Assembly: GCA_022758935.1 (NCBI GenBank)
Contig: JAEMQG010000090.1
Coordinates: 1 to 5,355, forward strand
Direction: 5' to 3'
DNA from: Candidatus Nitrosopumilus sp.
GTDB taxonomy: Archaea; Thermoproteota; Nitrososphaeria; Nitrososphaerales; Nitrosopumilaceae
DNA: 5,355 nt
The notes beneath the pieces were generated by a model. That model was not told where the DNA came from and made no database searches. It was given only the letters and a program-made list of their open reading frames with translations. Both the position numbers and the translations under genes were made by a program. Below are positions 1-5,355 of this stretch, piece after piece (within the stretch, counting starts at the first letter, position 1; each line of letters begins with the position of its first letter).

Positions 1-9
1 AAAGATCCC

Positions 10-34
10 TTTAACATCTTTCTCTGATTTGTGA
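10..34 (+). promoter_or_regulatory. Possible weak promoter element and weak ribosome-binding site of the pilin gene
   Basis: TTTAAC at 10-15 is a poor match to an archaeal TATA box and lies about 30 bases before the ATG at 44. GTGA at 31-34 could pair with the archaeal 16S tail (which favours GGTGA) and sits nine bases before that ATG. AAATTAT at 34-40 is an alternative TATA-like element for a leaderless start at 71. None is a strong match, and only 43 bases of upstream sequence are in the window, so the real promoter may lie outside it. Confidence 0.22.
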
Positions 35-43
35 AATTATCAA

Positions 44-658
44 ATGACACACATAACGTCAAAACAAAAAATGGCTTCAAGAAGAGCAGTTGCTCCAATC
101 ATTGCAACACTTCTTTTAGTCGCTATCGCAGTCGTAGGCGGAAGTATCATCTTTGTGTTCTCACAAGGATTCTTTAGTGCAGCACAAGTAAGCGGCACAC
201 CAAACATTGAATCCCTAAAGTACACAGGATACGATGCATCCGATGGAAACTTGGTATTTCTACATGATGGAGGCAACTCTACCAGTGGTACTAATGTAGC
301 AGGTGATGGTTTGAATGCAGGTGAAAGAATCGCTGTATATGTCCAAAATAACAGTGTACAGAAAGTAACCTTAAACGAACTACGCTTTGCTGGTGCAGTA
401 TACACCTTTACATCTGGAGCTGACGATTCTGCCTTGACACTCGACGGTCACTTCATGGTTGCAACAAAAAGCAATGGAGCATCAGCAGCTACTACTGTAT
501 CAACAACATCTGCTGAAATCCAGCCAGGACAACAAGCAACAGTCCTATTGCAATTATCTGACGACATTAAAGCCGGAAGAGATGTACAAGTAAAGATGAT
601 CACTGGAAACGGTGCAGTCTTTGTAGGAACTGTAATAGCAGGTCAACAAAGTGGATAA
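44..658 (+). CDS. Archaeal type IV pilin-like protein with class III signal peptide
   Basis: This is probably the structural subunit of an extracellular pilus-like fibre, made as a prepilin, cut by a PibD-type prepilin peptidase and assembled through its hydrophobic N-terminal helix. Seen: a short charged leader, then Arg13-Arg14-Ala15-Val-Ala-Pro18 and an unbroken hydrophobic stretch to about residue 44. This is the layout of the archaeal pilin N-terminal family (PF07790-like, RAVSPV-type), with cleavage expected between Arg14 and Ala15. The rest is Gly/Ser/Thr/Ala-rich and likely beta-rich, has no cysteine, and holds N-glycosylation sequons at Asn78 and Asn102. It ends in a PGQQATV...NGAVFVGTV-type strand region. 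The ATG at 44 gives a 14-residue leader and has a weak GTGA upstream. The ATG at 71 (residue 10) would give a 5-residue leader and is equally compatible with processing. Codons are C-rich for this region (Ile: 7 ATC, 3 ATT, 2 ATA; Asn: 6 AAC, 4 AAT), unlike the downstream gene, suggesting high expression. It could be a minor pilin or another prepilin-like surface protein. An archaellin is less likely, since no archaellum genes are nearby. Confidence 0.85.
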   Translation: MTHITSKQKMASRRAVAPIIATLLLVAIAVVGGSIIFVFSQGFFSAAQVSGTPNIESLKYTGYDASDGNLVFLHDGGNSTSGTNVAGDGLNAGERIAVYVQNNSVQKVTLNELRFAGAVYTFTSGADDSALTLDGHFMVATKSNGASAATTVSTTSAEIQPGQQATVLLQLSDDIKAGRDVQVKMITGNGAVFVGTVIAGQQSG

Positions 659-680
659 CCCCACATTTTTTTCTTTTTTT
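651..680 (+). terminator. Hairpin plus poly-T transcription terminator after the pilin gene
   Basis: GTGG (651-654) and CCAC (661-664) can form a four-base-pair stem with a six-base loop. The stem spans the TAA stop codon at 656-658. One A follows, then seven T, one C and seven T (666-680). Archaeal RNA polymerase terminates on T-tracts even without a hairpin, so the tract alone is good evidence. It should end most pilin transcripts, possibly with some read-through into the gene at 695. Confidence 0.65.
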
Positions 681-682
681 AT

Positions 683-687
683 GGTGA
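683..687 (+). promoter_or_regulatory. Shine-Dalgarno site GGTGA deciding the start at 695
   Basis: GGTGA matches the complement of the archaeal 16S 3' end and is followed by a seven-base spacer and the ATG at 695. This supports that start. It also implies a transcript with a 5' leader, from read-through of the pilin unit or from a promoter inside the pilin's 3' end. The ATG at 681 just upstream opens only a five-codon frame closed by the TGA at 696-698, so it is not a gene. Confidence 0.6.
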
Positions 688-694
688 AACAAAA

Positions 695-3361
695 ATGACT
701 CAAAAAAAATCTCTCTTCTGTCTTTTATCAATAACCCTATTGCTATCAATGCCTTTACAATTGGCATCTGCACAAAATCTTGAATCACTATCTGACTATT
801 CAATAAAACTTGCAATATCTCCTTCTCATATAGAAGAAGGTCCGTCTGTGCATCATATAGGATATTTTTATGTTCTAAGTAAAAGTGGAGTCCCAATCAC
901 TTCATCAAGAGATGTCTCCATTTCATTAATCTCTGATAATCCTCTTATAGCATCAGTTCCTGAAAAAATTATTTTAAAAGCCGATGAAGAATATGCTTCA
1001 TTTGATGTAACTACTGGAACTTTAACTGGTGATACATTTATCACGGCAACACTTAACTCAAAAACAACATTTCAAGAAATTCAGGTAGGCAATGCAGAAT
1101 CTCATCTACCAGACGATCTGATTTTAGAACTGAACATTCCTACAGATCAAATGCATGTAAATTCTAACATGCCATTTTCTGTCTATTTGAAAACTTCTAA
1201 TGGTAATGTGATTCGTGCACCTTTTGATATTGATGTTAATTTGGAATATGAAAAATCAATGGCCGTTCCAAATTCTGATATGTTGACTATAAAAAAGGGG
1301 GAATACTATACATGGGGAACACTCGAAACTAATGAAAAAGTTGGAAATACATTTCTTCGTGCAATTCAAAACGAGTCTGGTCTGGATACCGCAAAAAGCA
1401 TAAAAATCTCATCTACTCTTCCAACATCTTTAACAATCGATGTTTTTCCAAAATTAATTAATGCTGCTGAAGTTCAAAAAACTGTGGATATTTTTGTGGG
1501 TGTGGTTGATTCTGATGGAAATCCTACAATCACAACTAAAGATATTGAGTTAAATTTTTTCTCAAATGATCAATCTTCTGTAGGTAATGAATTAGATAAG
1601 ACTATGAAAGAAGTAAAACCTGTAATAAAAAAAGGACAATTCGGTTATTATCTTAGACAAGACGTGAATCTTTCAAAATTAGCTCGTCTTTACAGTACTC
1701 TAGATGTAGCAGGTCTTTCTTTCATTACACAAGACAAAGATTTACTTACAAATCCTATTATGATTGGAGTTAGTGCTGAAGGATACGGTGTTGCAACTGA
1801 CACATTTTCAACAGTAGGAACCACTCTTAACATTGATGATTCCAAAATATCTAAAAAAGACGTACAACTTTTCATACCAGAAAGAATGCCTGGCAATACA
1901 ACTAGCATAATTACTTATCAAATTGTTGCAATAGAAAATGATGATGATGATGTAGATGTAGATGGAAATCTCATAACTGATCAAACTGTAAATACAGCAG
2001 ATGCGGATAAAATAATTTTGTCTATAGATGATCTAGCTGATGGCGATCCTTATCCAATTCAAACAAATGAAAATTATTACGCAGATGGTTATACAAAAAA
2101 ATTAGATATTATATCTGCAGATAATGATTTAGTTACAGTTAGGGACATTGGAAAAATTAATGTAGGTAATTCTTATGGTACTGCAATTATCTCTACAGGA
2201 CAAAAAAGTGGCACTGTTGATGTCTCTGTATCTGTACAAGGTGTGGGTTCTAATTCTATTTTAACCGAAGTTGTAAATACACTTGAGCAAAAAGAAGCTA
2301 GACTTTTCTCCCCAATTGGTCAGGATAGCATACTCTTTGATCGTGAAGGAAATTTTGATGTATTTTTAATTGCTATTGATCACAATGATAGGCCAAAAGT
2401 ATTGAAATACGATTCAAAGTATCTAATTACTCCTACTAATGGTATAATTGAAATCAAAACGGGCACCACATTTACATTTTCTAAACTCCACAGTGAATCA
2501 TTTGCAATAACTGAAGAAAAAAACATGATATCCCTAAAAGTAGTTCCAATAGGAGAGAATGCTGATTTATCACTGGAAACCGAAAAAACCTTTGTCACTC
2601 AACCCACATCTAAAATGATGGTATTGCTTCCAATAGATAAAATCAATGCAAATCATGAAAATAATTTGGGTATTGTGCAAATTGTTGATCTTCAGGGAAA
2701 TCCAATAATTCCAACATTTGATGTTAAATCAAAAATTATTTCATCCGAAGAAAGTATAATTCAGGTAATTAATGATGCTGTAATTCCATCTGGAGTTTCT
2801 TATGCGACATTCCCGATTGAAACTACTGGGACAATTGGCAATTCTATGATTTCAGCTAGTGCAAAAGGTGTGATTGGAACCGAAGATGAAATAAGTACGG
2901 GTTCTTCATTAATACAATTAAAAATATCTACTAGTGGATTAGCTGAACTAATTCCCGTTGATAAGCCAGTAGAGATTAAATTATTTGTCGATGATGAAAA
3001 TGCTGAATCCGTAGCAGGTGCATCAATTAAAATTGAAACTGATGGAAATTTCAGCGTTGAACCAAATATGGTTAGGACTGGTTCTGATGGCAGCGCTGTT
3101 GTTAGCTTGACTGCAACAAATGGTCCTAGTATTTCACTAAATCTTGTTGCAACTGCAGAAGGGTATTCAGAAGGAAAGGAAACATTAACAATCAATGTTG
3201 ATGCCCCAGATAAAACCTTGAAGGGAGTGGATCTTGAATTACCTGAATGGATTGTTTATGTCATTATTGCAGCAATAATTTTGATAGGTGTTTTAGTTGT
3301 ATTATTCCTAAAAAAATCAAAGGCTCCAGTTGAAGAAGAATGGGAAGAAGAAGAAATTTAA
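695..3361 (+). CDS. Large secreted, C-terminally membrane-anchored protein with tandem Ig-like repeats
   Basis: I do not recognise a named family over the whole length. The role is inferred to be a cell-surface stalk, adhesin or envelope component. Residues 1-26 are a Sec signal peptide: Lys4-Lys5, a Leu/Ser-rich hydrophobic core, and an Ala24-Ser-Ala26 cleavage site. Residues 36-835 read as about seven degenerate beta-sandwich repeats, the last (about 750-835) most like an invasin/Big_1 or carboxypeptidase-regulatory fold with GASIKIET, GSDGSAVV and AEGY motifs. Residues 419-430 form an EF-hand-like acidic loop (Asp419, Asp421, Asp423, Gly424). Sequons occur at Asn226, Asn325, Asn401 and Asn785. 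One membrane helix (853-872) is followed by Lys-Lys-Ser-Lys and a tail holding seven Glu and one Trp in residues 880-887, so the bulk should face outside and the tail the cytoplasm. No enzyme motif was seen; the only cysteine is Cys9, in the signal peptide. The start is supported by GGTGA at 683-687. The gene lies 36 bases after the pilin gene, across a terminator. Macroglobulin-like domains are an alternative reading of the repeats. Confidence 0.85.
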   Translation: MTQKKSLFCLLSITLLLSMPLQLASAQNLESLSDYSIKLAISPSHIEEGPSVHHIGYFYVLSKSGVPITSSRDVSISLISDNPLIASVPEKIILKADEEYASFDVTTGTLTGDTFITATLNSKTTFQEIQVGNAESHLPDDLILELNIPTDQMHVNSNMPFSVYLKTSNGNVIRAPFDIDVNLEYEKSMAVPNSDMLTIKKGEYYTWGTLETNEKVGNTFLRAIQNESGLDTAKSIKISSTLPTSLTIDVFPKLINAAEVQKTVDIFVGVVDSDGNPTITTKDIELNFFSNDQSSVGNELDKTMKEVKPVIKKGQFGYYLRQDVNLSKLARLYSTLDVAGLSFITQDKDLLTNPIMIGVSAEGYGVATDTFSTVGTTLNIDDSKISKKDVQLFIPERMPGNTTSIITYQIVAIENDDDDVDVDGNLITDQTVNTADADKIILSIDDLADGDPYPIQTNENYYADGYTKKLDIISADNDLVTVRDIGKINVGNSYGTAIISTGQKSGTVDVSVSVQGVGSNSILTEVVNTLEQKEARLFSPIGQDSILFDREGNFDVFLIAIDHNDRPKVLKYDSKYLITPTNGIIEIKTGTTFTFSKLHSESFAITEEKNMISLKVVPIGENADLSLETEKTFVTQPTSKMMVLLPIDKINANHENNLGIVQIVDLQGNPIIPTFDVKSKIISSEESIIQVINDAVIPSGVSYATFPIETTGTIGNSMISASAKGVIGTEDEISTGSSLIQLKISTSGLAELIPVDKPVEIKLFVDDENAESVAGASIKIETDGNFSVEPNMVRTGSDGSAVVSLTATNGPSISLNLVATAEGYSEGKETLTINVDAPDKTLKGVDLELPEWIVYVIIAAIILIGVLVVLFLKKSKAPVEEEWEEEEI
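800..3199 (+). repeat. About seven degenerate protein repeats inside the large surface protein
   Basis: Read at protein level, similar blocks begin near residues 36, 141, 245, 389, 534, 640 and 750. The usual block starts with a strand of the form hydrophobic-x-hydrophobic followed by a Pro (LAISP, LELNIP, IDVFP, LFIP, LFSP, LLP). Next comes a central strand with a 'D/G-x-x-G-N-P' turn (SDGNP at 273-277, LQGNP at 666-670, SNGN at 168-171). Last comes a strand pair of the form 'I-x-x-G-x-x-Y-x-x-F-x-I/V-x-T-T...G-x-x-x-I-x-A' (FDVTTGTLTGDTFITA at 103-118, FPIETTGTIGNSMISA at 706-721). DNA-level identity is low, so these are old, diverged duplications. Boundaries are approximate, and the last block matches least well. 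Confidence 0.55.
1940..1963 (+). repeat. GAT trinucleotide tract followed by tandem GTAGAT
   Basis: Four GAT units (1940-1951) are followed by two GTAGAT units (1952-1963), in frame inside the large surface protein. They encode the Asp-rich stretch that includes the EF-hand-like loop. Such a short tract can gain or lose units in frame and so change the number of acidic residues. Confidence 0.7.
3332..3355 (+). repeat. GAA-rich tract encoding the acidic C-terminal tail
   Basis: Three GAA codons (3332-3340), one TGG and four GAA codons (3344-3355) encode the glutamate-rich end of the large surface protein, just before the final Ile and the stop codon. All Glu codons are GAA, giving a perfect simple repeat on each side of the Trp codon. 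Confidence 0.7.
3354..3361 (+). promoter_or_regulatory. Possible TATA element for the prenyltransferase gene
   Basis: AAATTTAA overlaps the last codons and stop of the large surface protein gene and is centred about 28 bases before the TTG at 3386. That spacing would suit a leaderless transcript. No Shine-Dalgarno match is seen before 3386, and no T-tract terminator follows 3361. The match is weak in such AT-rich DNA, and co-transcription from upstream is equally possible. Confidence 0.2.
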
Positions 3362-3385
3362 CTAGACCAAAATTTGTTTGAATAA

Positions 3386-4273
3386 TTGATACTCTCTGTT
3401 TGGCTAAGAGTAATACGCGTTAGATTTCTTTTAGCATCAGTTATTGCAGTATCTGTGGGTCTTGCAATAAACTGGCGTCAAAACTCAACTATTGATCCAC
3501 TTGATGCTGTTTTGACATTTGCCGGTGTCATGGCACTTCATGCTAGTGTTGATCTGTTAAATGATTACTGGGATTACAAAAGAGGAATAGATACTGTAAC
3601 AAAGAGAACTAAAATGAGTGGTGGAACTGGTGTTTTGCCTGAGGGATTACTAAAACCGTCATCTGTCTATCGTGCTGGAATTGGATTTTTGATATTAGGC
3701 TCTATTATTGGATTTTATTTTGTATTTAATGATGGAATAATTATTGCAGCGATTTTGGGGTTTGCAATTTTATCTATCTATTTTTACTCTACTAAAATTG
3801 TTGACTCTGGACTGGCAGAATTTTTTGTTGCAGTAAAGGGAACGATGATTGTACTTGGAACATATTTTATCCAATCAAATCAAATAACTGCCGAGTCCAT
3901 TTTAGGTGGAATAGTTGTAGGTGTTTTATCTTCACTTGTTCTTTTTATTGCATCTTTTCCTGATTATGATGCAGACAAATCTAAAGGAAGAAAAAATCTT
4001 GTTATTGTAGTTGGCAAAGAAAAGGCAACATCTCTGTTTTGGGTATTTCCTGTAATATCATATTCTGTGATTATACTTGGTATTTCTATTGGTGTTTTTC
4101 CAATCTTGTCTCTTATTACACTGTTTAGCATCCCATTAATGATAAAGGCTGGGTTGGGTTTAAAGAGGAATTTTAATTCTGTAGATGAACTGATGCCTAC
4201 CATGTCTTTGACACTGATGTTTAGTAGGATTACTGGCGCATTGTTTGTACTTAGTTTTTTGGCTCGTTTCTAA
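3386..4273 (+). CDS. UbiA-superfamily polyprenyltransferase, MenA-like
   Basis: This is an integral membrane enzyme that transfers a polyprenyl chain from its diphosphate to an acceptor. The closest motif pattern I recognise is 1,4-dihydroxy-2-naphthoate polyprenyltransferase (menaquinone synthesis). Seen: the first Asp-rich motif Asn59-Asp60-Tyr-Trp-Asp63-Tyr-Lys-Arg-Gly-Ile-Asp69, then SGGTGVLPEG (78-87), also MenA-like. The second Asp motif, Asp193-Tyr-Asp-Ala-Asp197, is followed by Gly-Arg-Lys-Asn-Leu (201-205). The two motifs bind the diphosphate through Mg2+. About nine membrane segments are visible (near 11-29, 39-56, 97-115, 117-135, 146-162, 171-191, 214-233, 236-253 and 275-292), and 295 residues is normal for the family. 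TTG at 3386 is taken as the start: TAA at 3383-3385 blocks any longer form, and the next in-frame ATG (codon 49) would remove the first helix. Known: Nitrosopumilus-type archaea contain menaquinones, so a quinone role is reasonable. Archaeal lipid (digeranylgeranylglyceryl phosphate) or haem O synthesis are alternatives, less favoured by the motifs. Confidence 0.85.
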   Translation: MILSVWLRVIRVRFLLASVIAVSVGLAINWRQNSTIDPLDAVLTFAGVMALHASVDLLNDYWDYKRGIDTVTKRTKMSGGTGVLPEGLLKPSSVYRAGIGFLILGSIIGFYFVFNDGIIIAAILGFAILSIYFYSTKIVDSGLAEFFVAVKGTMIVLGTYFIQSNQITAESILGGIVVGVLSSLVLFIASFPDYDADKSKGRKNLVIVVGKEKATSLFWVFPVISYSVIILGISIGVFPILSLITLFSIPLMIKAGLGLKRNFNSVDELMPTMSLTLMFSRITGALFVLSFLARF

Positions 4274-4274
4274 C

Positions 4275-4280
4275 TTTATA
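4275..4280 (+). promoter_or_regulatory. TATA box TTTATA for the aldo/keto reductase gene
   Basis: TTTATA starts two bases after the TAA stop at 4271-4273. It is centred about 39 bases before the ATG at 4317, so transcription would begin near 4302-4308 with a leader of about ten bases. AA at 4272-4273 could be part of a BRE. The rest of the gap is AT-rich, with six T directly before the ATG. This suggests the reductase gene has its own promoter. Confidence 0.45.
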
Positions 4281-4316
4281 CTCTAAACATAAATTCAGTG
4301 TTGATTGATATTTTTT

Positions 4317-5355
4317 ATGATTTCAGGTTTTGCTACCTCTGAGGGAACAAAAAAATTCCTCAAAAATTCAGGCATAAATTCATTGAATTTTAAGCAAATT
4401 TACAATCTCACATTGTCTAATGTCGGTGTCGGTACATATCTTGGAGAATCAAACGAAAAGACAGATGAACTTGTAAAAAATGCAGTTAAACAATCAATTT
4501 TATCTGGAATTAATGTAATTGACACTGCAATTAACTATAGGGCACAAAAAGCAGAACGTTCTGTAGGAAAGGCGATTTCTGAATTAATTAATGAAGGAAA
4601 AATTTTACGTGAACAAATTTTCATTAGCACAAAAAATGGTTATATCACAAATGACGCTGATGTAAAACAAGAATTCTGGGAATACATCAAAAATGAATAC
4701 ACGCAAAAAGGAGTGATAAAAGAAGGTGATGTCACATCTGGCTATCACTGTATGACTGTTGCATATCTTGATGACCAACTAGAACGCAGTTTAAAAAATC
4801 TGGGACTTGATTGCATTGATTTGATGTATTTGCATAATGCCGTAGAAGGTCAAATCAAAGACGTTTCAAAAGAAAAGTTTTTGGAAAATCTTAAATCCGT
4901 ATTTGAATTATATGAACAAAAAAGAAGAGAAGGAAAAATTAAATTCTACGGCATGGCTACATGGGAATGCTTTCGTGTTTCTCCTGATAATCCACAGTAT
5001 CTTTCACTACAAGATACAGTTGAATTGGCAAAAAAAGTTGGGGGTGAAAATCATGGGTTTAGATTCATTCAACTTCCATTCAACATGCACTATGATCAAG
5101 CGTTACTTGCAAAAAATCAAACACTTGACGGAAGACTGGTCTCTGTATTAGAAGCTGCAGTCAAATTAAACATTGGAGTATTTACCAGTGTACCATTAAT
5201 GCAAGGAAGATTGTTAGCACCCGGTGCAATGCCTGAGTTCAATGATCTAAAGCCATCACTTCGCGCATTACAGTTTATTCGTTCATCGCCTGGAGTTTTA
5301 GCTCCACTCATAGGGCAAAAATCACCAGAACATGTTTCTGAAAATATGGAAATAA
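4317..5355 (+). CDS. Aldo/keto reductase, C-terminus cut by window edge
   Basis: This is an NAD(P)H-dependent oxidoreductase of the aldo/keto reductase superfamily, a cytoplasmic TIM barrel reducing aldehydes or ketones. The substrate cannot be told from sequence. The frame is open from the ATG at 4317 to the window end: 346 complete codons and no stop. The catalytic tetrad is intact: Asp69 and Tyr74 in GINVIDTAINY, Lys106 in STKNG and His173 in YLHN. Other family marks are QLERSLKNLGLDCIDLMYLHN (split here as QLERSLKN, LGLDCIDL, MYLHN), GKIKFYGMATW (207-216), and the end PLIGQKSPEHVSENM (330-344), which corresponds to the cofactor-phosphate-binding region. Lys-to-His spacing is 67 residues, against about 33 in typical members, so there is an insertion near 108-148 containing GYHCM. 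The first ~30 residues precede the usual barrel start, and a later start is possible. Since the C-terminal cofactor region is reached, probably only a short tail is missing. No Shine-Dalgarno is seen; TTTATA at 4275 suggests a separate short-leader transcript. Confidence 0.88.
   Translation, partial: MISGFATSEGTKKFLKNSGINSLNFKQIYNLTLSNVGVGTYLGESNEKTDELVKNAVKQSILSGINVIDTAINYRAQKAERSVGKAISELINEGKILREQIFISTKNGYITNDADVKQEFWEYIKNEYTQKGVIKEGDVTSGYHCMTVAYLDDQLERSLKNLGLDCIDLMYLHNAVEGQIKDVSKEKFLENLKSVFELYEQKRREGKIKFYGMATWECFRVSPDNPQYLSLQDTVELAKKVGGENHGFRFIQLPFNMHYDQALLAKNQTLDGRLVSVLEAAVKLNIGVFTSVPLMQGRLLAPGAMPEFNDLKPSLRALQFIRSSPGVLAPLIGQKSPEHVSENMEI

Noticed and set aside
40..405. Minus-strand open frame opposite the pilin gene
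   Set aside because: It mirrors a well-supported pilin frame on the + strand, has no recognisable domain, and is best explained as antisense shadow coding.
681..698. Five-codon frame from the ATG at 681
   Set aside because: It stops at the TGA overlapping the real ATG at 695. The GGTGA inside it is better explained as the ribosome-binding site, so a leader peptide is not supported.
600..896. Minus-strand open frame across the pilin/large-protein junction
   Set aside because: It runs through the terminator T-tract, the ribosome-binding site and the signal-peptide region of a real gene. Its Lys/Phe-rich sequence reflects the antisense of those elements.
2800..3195. Minus-strand open frame of 131 codons inside the large surface protein gene
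   Set aside because: It overlaps the clear C-terminal repeats of the + strand gene completely and has no motif or start signal of its own.
3368..3376. Short palindrome CAAA-A-TTTG between the large gene and the prenyltransferase gene
   Set aside because: It is three or four base pairs in AT-rich DNA, expected by chance, and too short to call an operator or terminator.
3964..4203. Minus-strand open frame of 79 codons inside the prenyltransferase gene
   Set aside because: It overlaps the second Asp motif and the membrane segments of the + strand enzyme, with no independent support.
4903..5151. Plus-strand open frame in another reading frame inside the aldo/keto reductase
   Set aside because: The reductase frame is continuous through this stretch with conserved family motifs; this alternative frame has none.
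5117..5311. Minus-strand open frame near the window end
   Set aside because: It lies wholly opposite the C-terminal barrel and cofactor region of the reductase and looks like shadow coding.
1..5355. tRNA, rRNA, CRISPR, insertion-sequence or attachment-site signals
   Set aside because: No cloverleaf, spaced direct repeats, transposase motif, terminal inverted repeats or target duplications were seen. Almost all of the window is covered by four genes.

Overview
The window looks like chromosomal DNA of an ammonia-oxidising archaeon of the Nitrososphaerota (Thaumarchaeota), most likely the Nitrosopumilus/Nitrosarchaeum group. This is inferred from the low-GC, AT-ending codon use, the archaeal type IV pilin N-terminus, the poly-T transcription terminator, the TTTATA promoter element, the GGTGA ribosome-binding site and the general look of the proteins. 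No database search was possible. All four genes lie on the + strand and the gaps between them are short (36, 24 and 43 bases). There are no RNA genes, insertion sequences, CRISPR arrays or attachment sites.

Left half (1-3361), cell surface. A 204-residue type IV pilin-like protein (44-658) carries a class III (prepilin) signal and is written in more C-ending codons than its neighbours, which suggests high expression. A small hairpin and a T7-C-T7 tract (651-680) follow directly and should end most pilin transcripts. A good ribosome-binding site (683-687) then leads into an 888-residue secreted protein (695-3361). That protein has a Sec signal peptide, about seven degenerate beta-sandwich repeats, an acidic EF-hand-like loop, one C-terminal membrane anchor and a glutamate-rich cytoplasmic tail. 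The two genes plausibly form a surface-structure unit: an abundant small fibre subunit and a scarce large membrane-anchored stalk or adhesin-like partner.

Right half (3386-5355), metabolism. A UbiA-superfamily polyprenyltransferase with MenA-like motifs (3386-4273, TTG start) probably attaches a polyprenyl tail to a quinone or other lipid precursor. After a TATA-box-like promoter (4275-4280) comes an aldo/keto reductase (from 4317) with an intact D-Y-K-H catalytic tetrad. It is still open at the window edge, so its C-terminus is missing. No functional link between these two enzymes, or between them and the surface genes, can be shown from the sequence.

The best leads are the pilin plus large-repeat-protein pair and the internal architecture of the large protein, whose repeat spacing appears symmetrical. 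I see no clear evidence of a wholly new system.
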